NCBI GenBank assembly: GCA_964606765.1
Contig: CAZSIR010000182.1
Span: 1 to 5,074 of the forward strand
Origin: Ga0077527 sp964606765
Lineage (GTDB): Bacteria > Pseudomonadota > Gammaproteobacteria > Burkholderiales > SG8-41
Length of the DNA stretch: 5,074 bases
Direction of reading: 5' to 3'
This document shows positions 1 to 5,074 of this stretch, piece after piece. How positions within the stretch are numbered: position 1 is the first letter of the stretch; each line of letters starts with the position of its first letter. Under the pieces are notes generated by a model, which ran no database searches, was not told the DNA's origin, and saw only the letters and a list, made by a program, of their open reading frames with translations. The translations under genes were made by a program, and so were the position numbers.

Positions 1-2049
1 CGGATCCAGGCGCTGGTACTTCAAGCCGTTGTTGGCGATCTGGTTGGGTTTGCGGTTGAACACCCAGCCGTGATGCAGCGTGTAGTCCTTGGGAAAATAG
101 CTCCACACCCAGGGCGCGTCATGGCGCAGCAGTTCAACCATGCGGTCGATGATGGCCTGGCGCTCGGCGCCGTTGGCCATGTGCTTCATGCGATCAAACA
201 GCGCATCAAACTCCGGATTCTTGTAGTTCGAGGCATTTTCGCCCTGCGTCTGCGCCCGGCCCTGCGGCCCGTGAAACAGGAACAGGAAGTTTTCCGGATC
301 CGGGTAATCGGCATTCCAGCCGAGGAAATACAGTTGCGCAGTGCCGCGGCGCAATTTGTCCTGCAGCCGATTGAAATCGGTGGCACGGATGACCAGCTGG
401 ATGCCGAGTTTGGAAAACTGGTTGATGTACCAGTCCAGCCGCGCCTTGCTGTCGGCGCCGCTGGACGTGGTATCCAGGTGCAACAGCAGCGGTTGTCCCG
501 TTTTTGCATCGCGGCCGTTGGGATACCCCGCCTCGGCCAGCAGTTTTTTCGCCTGCTCGATGCTTTTGCGCTGCGGCTTGCCGTTTTTCCAGTCATAGAC
601 ATAGGGATTGATGCCGGCCGCATCGGCATCACGGTATCCAAAAATGCCCGGCGGTATCGGCCCCTGCGAGGGCACGCCGCGGCCATTGCGGAATATCGAA
701 ATCAGCTCTTCCTGATCCACGGCGATCGAGACCGCCAGCCGCAGTTTGCGCGCCCGCTCCCCGGCCGCCTCCCCCACCAGCGGATCGAGCATGTTGAAAC
801 CGAGGTAAAACACGCTGGTCGCCAGCGAAGTCTGCAGGTGGATGCCGCGCTTCGCCATGTCCTCGGACAGGGTGACGTCGCCCTGGCCGCCAAAATTCAC
901 CGCCTGGTCGAATGTATCCGAACCGATGCCCGAGGCATCGTAATAGCCCTGCAGAAACTTGTTCCAGTACGGAATCTGTTCCTTCTCCAGGCTGAACACC
1001 ACCTTGTCGATGAAGGGCAGCGGCTTGCCGGCATCGGCCAGCAGCCCCGCGGCCGCGTCACCGGGCTCGCCTTCAGCCGGATAAACCTCGCCGCCGTAGT
1101 TCGGATTGCGTTCCAGCACCATCTGCCGGTTCGGATTGTTGACAGTCAGCATGTACGGCCCGGTGCCGACCGGGTACCAGTCCAGCGAGATGTTTTTCTG
1201 CGCCATGCCCGGCTGGTCATAAAACCGGTCTGCTTCCGGCGGCACCGGTGCAAAAAACGGCATCGCCAGCCAGTAGGCGAATTGCGGATACTTGCCGCGC
1301 ACGCGCACCGCGTAGGTATGGCGGTCGATGATGCGCACGCCCGACACGCTGTACTGCGCCAGATCGACAGGCGCCGCTTCCGGCAGCCCGGCTGCGACCT
1401 TGGTCAACTCGTCGGCCAGCGCCCTGAGGCCGACCACATATTCCCCCATCAGCTGCAGGATCGGCGAATGCAGCCGCGGATGCGCCAGGCGCTTGATCTG
1501 GTGCACATAGTCGGCGGCTTCCAGTTCGCGCGTGCCGGTGTATTTGAAATCACCCAGCGTATCGATGCCGCGCAGGTCTGCAGCGGTCAATGCGAAGTAC
1601 CGCGGTTTGCCTGACTCATCGACGGCAAAAGCCGGATGCGGCTGGTATTTCACGCCGGGCCTGATGCGGATCACATATTCGCTGTACGCCACCCGCTCCG
1701 CCGCCGCGCCCTCCGGCAATGGTTTGCCCGCGGCATCGAGGTAAGCGGGTTTCGGAACCTCTGTCGCAGCGAAGGGAATCAGCTCATAGGGACGCTTGAG
1801 GTAATGGTATTGCAGCGGCGGCTGGTAAATATTGGCGATGAACGCATATTCATTCTCGGCGTAGGACTGCACCGGATCCAGATGCTTGGGCCGCTCGGAA
1901 AACGAAGCGTAAAGGATGTTGGCGCCGGCATCGGCTGCGGGATAGGGATCATTCCACGGTGACCCGCCGCAGCCTGCAATCACCGCCAGCAGAAGCGCTG
2001 CAATGCCGTGCCTGAAGGATACGCGGAATGAGGACCTGAATAGTGACAT
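1..2049 (-). CDS. ABC transporter solute-binding lipoprotein, family 5 (peptide/oligopeptide type), C-terminus cut by window edge
   Basis: Reading the minus strand from the ATG at 2049-2047 gives 683 codons without a stop, so the gene continues past the left edge. The N-terminus is a lipoprotein signal: Arg-rich residues 1-14, a hydrophobic core at 15-25 (GIAALLLAVIA) and a lipobox IAGC with Cys27 as the predicted lipidated residue, which implies export and membrane anchoring. The mature part reads as a family 5 solute-binding protein (OppA/DppA/AppA type): LDPVQSYAENEYAFIANIYQ near 58-77, a WYPVGTGPYML block at 291-301, a YLGFNM segment at 415-420, KLRLAVSIAVDQEELI at 435-450, and the C-terminal lobe signature GWNADYPDPENFLFLFHG at 577-594. 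These proteins capture peptides or similar solutes for an ABC importer; the substrate cannot be read here. It is longer than typical OppA/DppA proteins (roughly 530-550 residues), with extra sequence in the N-terminal half. No clear Shine-Dalgarno precedes the ATG; an in-frame TTG lies three codons upstream. It is divergent from fabI. Permease genes may follow off the left edge, which is inference. Confidence 0.9.
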   Translation of the reverse strand, partial: MSLFRSSFRVSFRHGIAALLLAVIAGCGGSPWNDPYPAADAGANILYASFSERPKHLDPVQSYAENEYAFIANIYQPPLQYHYLKRPYELIPFAATEVPKPAYLDAAGKPLPEGAAAERVAYSEYVIRIRPGVKYQPHPAFAVDESGKPRYFALTAADLRGIDTLGDFKYTGTRELEAADYVHQIKRLAHPRLHSPILQLMGEYVVGLRALADELTKVAAGLPEAAPVDLAQYSVSGVRIIDRHTYAVRVRGKYPQFAYWLAMPFFAPVPPEADRFYDQPGMAQKNISLDWYPVGTGPYMLTVNNPNRQMVLERNPNYGGEVYPAEGEPGDAAAGLLADAGKPLPFIDKVVFSLEKEQIPYWNKFLQGYYDASGIGSDTFDQAVNFGGQGDVTLSEDMAKRGIHLQTSLATSVFYLGFNMLDPLVGEAAGERARKLRLAVSIAVDQEELISIFRNGRGVPSQGPIPPGIFGYRDADAAGINPYVYDWKNGKPQRKSIEQAKKLLAEAGYPNGRDAKTGQPLLLHLDTTSSGADSKARLDWYINQFSKLGIQLVIRATDFNRLQDKLRRGTAQLYFLGWNADYPDPENFLFLFHGPQGRAQTQGENASNYKNPEFDALFDRMKHMANGAERQAIIDRMVELLRHDAPWVWSYFPKDYTLHHGWVFNRKPNQIANNGLKYQRLDP

Positions 2050-2073
2050 CGCGATCAAAGTGTAGCTGATATT

Positions 2074-2085
2074 GATGCGTGCATC
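2074..2085. repeat. 12-bp perfect dyad GATGC-GT-GCATC in the fabI promoter spacer
   Basis: Two 5-bp arms (2074-2078 and 2081-2085) are exact reverse complements around a 2-bp centre. The dyad overlaps the last four bases of the candidate -35 box and the spacer up to 7 bp before the -10 box, where a bound repressor would block RNA polymerase. The symmetry does not extend outward. It could be an operator or chance; I recognise no known regulator motif. Confidence 0.4.
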
Positions 2086-2090
2086 TTATG

Positions 2091-2096
2091 GTTATA
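2091..2096 (-). promoter_or_regulatory. Possible -10 element for the solute-binding protein gene
   Basis: Read on the minus strand these bases are TATAAC, five of six matches to the sigma-70 -10 consensus. A start about 7 nt downstream would leave a leader of roughly 35 nt before the lipoprotein ATG. I find no convincing -35 hexamer at 16-18 bp spacing (the bases there are GC-rich), so this may only be the back face of the fabI -10 box. Weak call. Confidence 0.25.
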
Positions 2097-2142
2097 ATCG
2101 CCCGCAGGCTGTTACGCGCACCATCATTTCACGGGAAAAAAC

Positions 2143-2931
2143 ATGGCGTTCCTGCAAGACAAGAAAATCCTGATTACCGGCCTGCTGTCGAACCGGTCCA
2201 TCGCCTACGGCATCGCCAGGGCGGCGAGCCGCGAAGGCGCGCAACTGGCCTTCACCTACCAGGGCGAGGACATCAGGGAACGCGTGGTCAAGCTCGCTGC
2301 GGAATTCGGCAGCGTGCCGGTGCTGCCCTGCGACGTGTCCCAGGACGGGCAGATTGCCGCGCTGTACGAAAAACTGCAGTCGGAATGGGGCGGGCTCGAC
2401 GGCCTGCTGCATTCCATCGCCTTCGCGCCGCGCGAAGCGCTGAAAGGCGGATTTCTCGACGGGCTGACGCGCGAGGCCTTTGCAATGGCCCACGACATCA
2501 GCAGCTACAGTTTTGCCGCCTTGGCCAAGGGCGCGGCGCCGCTGATGGCCGGAAGGAACGGCGCGATGCTGACGCTGACCTACCTGGGCGCCGAACGCAC
2601 GGTTCCCAACTACAACGTGATGGGTCTGGCCAAGGCCAGCCTCGAAGCCTGCGTACGCTATCTCGCCAGCGACCTCGGCGCGCAGGGCATCCGTGTCAAC
2701 GGCATTTCAGCAGGGCCGATCAAGACCCTGGCGGCCGCGGGCATCGGCGGTTTCGGCAAAATCCTCAAATTCGTCGAGGACAACGCCCCCTTGCGGCGCA
2801 ATGTCACCATCGACGATGTCGGCAATGCCGCGGCCTTCCTGCTGTCCGACCTCGCCGGCGGCATCACCGGTGAGATCACCTACGTCGACTGCGGCTTCAG
2901 CACCGTGGTCGGCGGCATGCGCGGGGAATAA
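2143..2931 (+). CDS. fabI: Enoyl-[acyl-carrier-protein] reductase [NADH], FabI
   Basis: A 262-residue protein of usual FabI length that catalyses the last step of each fatty-acid elongation round, reducing trans-2-enoyl-ACP to acyl-ACP with NADH in the cytoplasm. It is an atypical short-chain dehydrogenase. The N-terminal dinucleotide-binding segment is ITGLLSNRSIAYGIA (11-25), with the FabI spacing rather than the common GxxxGxG form. CDVSQD (63-68) and the SIAFAP loop (91-96) follow. The active site is YLGAER (Tyr147) and NYNVMGLAKASLEA (Tyr157, Lys164), the FabI Tyr-x6-Lys pair. ISAGPIKTLAAAGI (188-201) is the substrate-binding loop region and ITGEITYVDCGFS (241-253) the C-terminal strand. 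The ATG at 2143 is chosen because the MAFLQDKKILITG start matches the family and GGGA lies 6 nt upstream. It stands alone on the plus strand, divergent from the lipoprotein gene and convergent with ppiD. Minor variation: Cys250 where E. coli has Gly, and Ala93 where E. coli has Gly. Confidence 0.97.
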   Translation: MAFLQDKKILITGLLSNRSIAYGIARAASREGAQLAFTYQGEDIRERVVKLAAEFGSVPVLPCDVSQDGQIAALYEKLQSEWGGLDGLLHSIAFAPREALKGGFLDGLTREAFAMAHDISSYSFAALAKGAAPLMAGRNGAMLTLTYLGAERTVPNYNVMGLAKASLEACVRYLASDLGAQGIRVNGISAGPIKTLAAAGIGGFGKILKFVEDNAPLRRNVTIDDVGNAAAFLLSDLAGGITGEITYVDCGFSTVVGGMRGE

Positions 2932-2948
2932 ACGAAAAAACAGGCAAC

Positions 2949-2984
2949 AAAAAACCCGGCACCGATTTCTCGGTTACCGGGTTT
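2949..2984 (-). terminator. Rho-independent terminator of ppiD
   Basis: The arms AAACCCGG (2952-2959) and CCGGGTTT (2977-2984) are perfect complements, and an inner stem ACCGA/TCGGT (2961-2965 with 2970-2974) closes a four-base loop (2966-2969). The inner and outer stems are separated by C2960 on one side and T2975-A2976 on the other. On the minus strand the hairpin runs into six T (complement of A2949-2954), the standard intrinsic terminator, 68 nt past the ppiD stop. On the plus strand only TTT follows the stem, so it would stop fabI transcripts poorly. Confidence 0.85.
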
Positions 2985-2988
2985 CCCG

Positions 2989-3009
2989 CAGCACCAGCTA
3001 ACTGTGCTG
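2989..3009. repeat. Hairpin-forming inverted repeat CAGCAC/GTGCTG
   Basis: The arms 2989-2994 and 3004-3009 pair perfectly around a 9-nt loop; with a one-base bulge at 3010 the stem can be extended by two more pairs. An alternative CCAGC (2994-2998) with GCTGG (3006-3010) is also possible. No long T-run follows directly on either strand, so it is not a classical terminator. It may slow or protect the 3' ends of both converging transcripts. Confidence 0.5.
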
Positions 3010-3026
3010 GCGTAGGGTTTTAGGGT

Positions 3027-3045
3027 GCCGGGCGCCGTTACCGGC
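3027..3045. repeat. Hairpin-forming inverted repeat GCCGG/CCGGC close to the ppiD stop codon
   Basis: The arms 3027-3031 and 3041-3045 pair around a 9-nt loop, 6 nt past the ppiD stop codon on the minus strand. Its left part overlaps GGTGCCGGG (3024-3032), the exact reverse complement of CCCGGCACC (2955-2963) in the ppiD terminator, so the two structures could compete. The 8-mer GTTACCGG occurs both here (3037-3044) and in the terminator (2973-2980). Confidence 0.45.
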
Positions 3046-3051
3046 TAAGTG

Positions 3052-4944
3052 TTACTTCTTCTCGACCAGATCCTTGCGGATTTTGACTTCGGATTTCTGC
3101 CTCAGGCTCGCCAGATAGGCCGCCAGTTCAGCCTGCCCCGCCACCTGGCGCAGTGTCTGCGCAATGGCGTTCTGCTTTTCCTTGGCGCCGTCAGCTTCCT
3201 GCACCTTGCCGACCCGCACCAGCGTATAACCGCCGCCAGGCAGTTCCGCGCCGGTGTATGCCGGCAGCTTGCTGACATCAATCCTGAAAGCCTGGCGCAA
3301 TACCTCGCCCGGGATACCCTTCGGGTCACCGCGCCCCGCCATCAGCGGCGCACTCCATGCAGTCTGGGCGTCCTTGCCCTGCTTCAGGGCCTCGAGCCTG
3401 GAACGGCCCTCCTGCGCCGCCAGCTGGCCGGCCTGCTGCAGGGTCAGCTTTTTCTCCAGCGCGGCACTGATCTGGTCAAAGGGCTGGATTGCCGCCGGCT
3501 TGTATTCAGCCACCCGGGCGCCGACCAGCACGCCGGGCGCCACTTCAATGGCCTCGGTATTGCGCTTGTTTTTCAGCACGTCATCTGAAAAGACCGCCTG
3601 CAGCAGTTTCTGGTTGCCTGCCTGCGCGCTCTCCGCGCCATTGCGGGTGACCCAGCCGCTTTTCTGCGGCGCCGCCTTGATCAGGTCCGCCGCCGGCTTC
3701 AGGCTGTCCGACTGCTCGAACAGCGCGTTGCTGAAAGCCTCGGCCATTTCGGCAAACTTTCTGGCTGCCAGTTGCCGCTTGAGTTCGATCTCGATCTCGG
3801 GGCGCGCCTCCTCAAAAGTCTTGCCTTTGCCGCTGCGCACGATGTCGAGACGGATGATGTGGTAACCGAACTCGCTCTCCACCGGCGGGGAAATCTCGCC
3901 GGCCTTCATCGAAAAAACCGCATCATCGAAGGGCTTCACCATCGCGCCGCGCTCGAAAAATCCGAGATCGCCGCCCTTGGCGGCCGAACCGGGATCCTGC
4001 GAATACTGCTTCGCCAGGGCAGCAAACTCCTTCGGGTTTTTCTTCAGTTGCACATACAGTTCGTCAGCCCTGGCCCTGGCTTTTTTCTTCGCATCCGCCC
4101 CGCCGCCGGCATCCGGGGTAATCAGGATATGGCTGGCCTGGCGCGCCTCCTTGACCTCAAAGCGCCGGATGTTTTCGTCGTACGCCTTGCGCACTTCGGC
4201 CGCTGCGGGCTGCATCTGCGCCAGCAGGGCGTCCGCGCTCAGCGTCACAAACTCCATGCGCACCTGCTCCGGCACGCGGAATTCGTCCTGGTGGCTGTCG
4301 TAGTACTTTTTCGCGGCGTCGGCCTCCAGCTTCACCTGCGACACATAGCGATCCGGCGTCAGCGCAAAGTGGCTGATTTCGCGCTGCTGGTCGGTGATCT
4401 TCTGCAATGAGGCCGCCTCGGCGCGGGATACGATCGTGGATCCGGTGTAGGCATGGGTCGCGTGGTCGGTGATCAGGTCCTGGCGCATGCGCTGCTCAAA
4501 AATCACCGGCGTCATGCCCTGGGCCTTCAGCAGCTCCTCGTAGCGGGCATAGGAAAAAGCCCCGTTTTCACGGAAAGCCTCCACACCGCTGATGAGGTCA
4601 CGAATCTGGCTTTCCGTGATGATCAACCCGGCTTTGGAGGCGCGCTGCAGCAGCAGGCGCTGCTGCACCAGATTGTCGATCACCGAAAAGCGCAATTCGT
4701 TGCTGTCGATCAGGGCCGGATCGACACGGCCGCCGGACATGCGCTGCAGCATGTCCTGCCGCTCGCGCAGTGCCATCGCAAATTCCCCCTGGGAGATCTT
4801 GTAATCGCCCACCGTGGCCACGGCATCACCGCTGCCGCCCTTCTGAAAATAGGAGTCGATGCCGAAAAAGGCAAAAGGCGGAACGATCAGCACAAAAATG
4901 CCGATCATGACCCCCTTGCGGTGTTTGTCGATGAAATTGAACAT
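3052..4944 (-). CDS. ppiD: Periplasmic folding chaperone PpiD, membrane-anchored, with SurA-like N-domain and parvulin (rotamase) domain
   Basis: A 630-residue protein, close to the 623 of E. coli PpiD, which sits at the inner membrane near the Sec translocon and helps exported proteins fold. The N-terminus MFNFIDKHRKG is short and basic, followed by one membrane segment at about 11-29 (GVMIGIFVLIVPPFAFFGI), giving a cytoplasmic N-terminus and periplasmic body. Residues 40-200 form the SurA_N-like chaperone region (VGDYKISQGEFAMALRERQ at 45-63, then helices with VIDNLVQQRLLLQRA near 88-102). The parvulin domain spans about 266-370: ASHILITPDA (His272), GGDLGFFERGAMVKPFDDAVF (324-344) and FGYHIIRLD (His362). 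The rest, 371-630, is a C-terminal periplasmic region. The ATG at 4944 is preferred over the in-frame ATG at 4980 because GGAG lies 6 nt upstream and the protein then begins with the family's usual sequence; the longer form adds MGAGPAPALEKA and has no ribosome-binding site. It lies downstream of tRNA-Asp and converges on fabI. Confidence 0.95.
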   Translation of the reverse strand: MFNFIDKHRKGVMIGIFVLIVPPFAFFGIDSYFQKGGSGDAVATVGDYKISQGEFAMALRERQDMLQRMSGGRVDPALIDSNELRFSVIDNLVQQRLLLQRASKAGLIITESQIRDLISGVEAFRENGAFSYARYEELLKAQGMTPVIFEQRMRQDLITDHATHAYTGSTIVSRAEAASLQKITDQQREISHFALTPDRYVSQVKLEADAAKKYYDSHQDEFRVPEQVRMEFVTLSADALLAQMQPAAAEVRKAYDENIRRFEVKEARQASHILITPDAGGGADAKKKARARADELYVQLKKNPKEFAALAKQYSQDPGSAAKGGDLGFFERGAMVKPFDDAVFSMKAGEISPPVESEFGYHIIRLDIVRSGKGKTFEEARPEIEIELKRQLAARKFAEMAEAFSNALFEQSDSLKPAADLIKAAPQKSGWVTRNGAESAQAGNQKLLQAVFSDDVLKNKRNTEAIEVAPGVLVGARVAEYKPAAIQPFDQISAALEKKLTLQQAGQLAAQEGRSRLEALKQGKDAQTAWSAPLMAGRGDPKGIPGEVLRQAFRIDVSKLPAYTGAELPGGGYTLVRVGKVQEADGAKEKQNAIAQTLRQVAGQAELAAYLASLRQKSEVKIRKDLVEKK

Positions 4945-4950
4945 TGCTTT

Positions 4951-4954
4951 CTCC
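4951..4954 (-). promoter_or_regulatory. Ribosome-binding site of ppiD (GGAG), deciding the start
   Basis: On the minus strand GGAG is followed by AAAGCA and the ATG at 4944, a 6-nt spacing that is good for initiation. No comparable motif precedes the upstream in-frame ATG at 4980, whose 5' flank is the T-tract of a terminator. Confidence 0.8.
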
Positions 4955-4956
4955 AA

Positions 4957-4977
4957 GGCCGGCGCCGGGCCGGCGCC
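4957..4977. repeat. GC-only double repeat and inverted repeat in the ppiD leader
   Basis: The 10-mer GGCCGGCGCC occurs twice in direct orientation (4957-4966 and 4968-4977), separated by one G. Within it GGCGCCGG (4961-4968) and CCGGCGCC (4970-4977) form a perfect inverted repeat around a single base. In RNA this gives a 7-bp all-GC stem with a 3-nt loop, ending about 6 nt before the ppiD ribosome-binding site. It has no T-run, so it is not a terminator; it could affect translation or transcript stability. Confidence 0.6.
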
Positions 4978-4983
4978 CATAAG

Positions 4984-5012
4984 AAAAAAGGCGAAACGGG
5001 TTCGCCTTTTTT
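4984..5012 (-). terminator. Rho-independent terminator after tRNA-Asp
   Basis: The arms AAAAAAGGCGAA (4984-4995) and TTCGCCTTTTTT (5001-5012) are perfect complements around a 5-nt loop. On the minus strand the GGCGAA/TTCGCC core is followed by six T, starting 8 nt after the encoded CCA of the tRNA, so it should end the tRNA transcript. The symmetry makes it usable from either side. It lies only 39 nt before the ppiD start codon. Confidence 0.9.
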
Positions 5013-5020
5013 AAGCTAGC

Positions 5021-5074
5021 TGGCGGAGTGGACGGGACTCGAACCCGCGACCCCCGGCGTGACAGGCCGGTATT
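5021..5074 (-). tRNA. tRNA-Asp (anticodon GUC), 5' part cut by window edge
   Basis: Read on the minus strand, the visible 3' part folds as a tRNA. The anticodon stem CCGGC/GCCGG (5066-5070 with 5054-5058) carries the loop CTGTCAC with anticodon GTC at 5063-5061. A 5-nt variable loop GGGTC follows. The T arm has GCGGG/CCCGT around TTCGAGT (one G-T pair). The 3' acceptor strand is CCACTCC (5031-5025), then discriminator G73 (5024), a known identity base for aspartyl-tRNA synthetase, and an encoded CCA (5023-5021). The D arm and 5' acceptor strand lie outside the window. The gene reads toward ppiD and ends at the terminator that follows. Confidence 0.95.

Larger units (their letters stand above)
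2072..2098 (+). promoter_or_regulatory. Sigma-70-like promoter for fabI
   Basis: A perfect -10 hexamer TATAAT lies at 2093-2098. A TTGATG at 2072-2077, four of six matches to TTGACA, is the best -35 candidate, but the spacer is only 15 bp, shorter than the preferred 17. A TG at 2089-2090 sits one base away from a proper extended -10 position. The start would fall near 2105, giving a leader of about 38 nt before the fabI ATG. The -10 is well supported; the -35 is not. Confidence 0.55.

Noticed and set aside
70..1614. A 514-codon open frame on the plus strand starting MMQRVVLGKIAPHPG
   Set aside because: It lies entirely antisense to the solute-binding protein, whose minus-strand frame has recognisable family motifs and a lipoprotein signal. 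The plus frame has an Arg/Gln/His-rich composition and no domain I recognise, as expected for a shadow frame in GC-rich DNA.
2416..2424. FabI Ala93 as a possible triclosan-resistance variant, since changes at E. coli Gly93 give resistance
   Set aside because: Ala is the natural residue at the equivalent position in triclosan-sensitive enzymes such as S. aureus FabI (SIAFA). Taken alone it does not suggest resistance, and the other contact residues (Tyr147, Tyr157, Met160, Phe204) look conserved.
2079..2873. A 264-codon plus-strand frame overlapping fabI
   Set aside because: It is out of frame with fabI, has no plausible ribosome-binding site, and its translation is Arg-rich without motifs; FabI accounts for the region.
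2935..2954. Two A-runs around CAGGCAAC after fabI as a possible direct repeat or insertion scar
   Set aside because: The right run is the T-tract of the ppiD terminator on the other strand. The left run is a short homopolymer, and there are no flanking target duplications or terminal inverted repeats.
3772..4410. Plus-strand open frames opposite ppiD (also 3049-3588, 3254-3865 and 4453-5019)
   Set aside because: All lie antisense to ppiD, which has clear homology along its whole length. Their lengths are explained by high G/C at ppiD codon positions.
4945..4980. Upstream in-frame ATG at 4980 as the ppiD start
   Set aside because: It would add MGAGPAPALEKA encoded by the GC repeat, has only a T-tract upstream and no ribosome-binding site. 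The ATG at 4944 has GGAG at 6 nt and gives the usual PpiD N-terminus.

Overview
The window looks like an ordinary piece of a GC-rich proteobacterial chromosome, most likely betaproteobacterial. Reasons: high G/C at third codon positions, a FabI and a PpiD of proteobacterial type, a tRNA-Asp with an encoded CCA tail, and a gene order (tRNA, ppiD, fabI, solute-binding protein) that I associate from memory with the lon-hupB-tRNA-ppiD neighbourhood of Betaproteobacteria. The taxonomic call is inference. I see no insertion sequence, phage gene, CRISPR array or toxin-antitoxin pair.

Layout from left to right. Positions 1-2049 (minus) hold a large family 5 (peptide/oligopeptide-type) ABC-transporter solute-binding lipoprotein. 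It runs off the left edge without a stop, so 683 residues are visible. Positions 2050-2142 are a divergent intergenic region with a consensus -10 box for fabI and a 12-bp dyad in the promoter spacer. Positions 2143-2931 (plus) hold fabI, a complete NADH-type enoyl-ACP reductase with its catalytic Tyr/Lys. Positions 2932-3051 are a convergent intergenic region packed with inverted repeats, including a strong intrinsic terminator for the minus-strand gene. Positions 3052-4944 (minus) hold ppiD, a membrane-anchored periplasmic folding factor with an apparently intact parvulin domain. Positions 4945-5020 hold a GC-rich inverted repeat just ahead of the ppiD ribosome-binding site and a textbook terminator. 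Positions 5021-5074 (minus) are the 3' two-thirds of tRNA-Asp(GUC), cut by the right edge.

The genes do not form one pathway. FabI completes the elongation cycle of fatty-acid synthesis in the cytoplasm. PpiD assists folding of newly exported proteins at the periplasmic face of the inner membrane. The lipoprotein would bind a solute, probably a peptide, for an ABC importer whose permease and ATPase genes are not visible. PpiD and the lipoprotein share a cell-envelope theme but not a transcript, because fabI lies between them on the other strand.

No undescribed system is evident. The points worth a second look are regulatory: the dyad in the fabI promoter, the competing hairpins between fabI and ppiD, and the lack of an obvious promoter between the tRNA terminator and ppiD.
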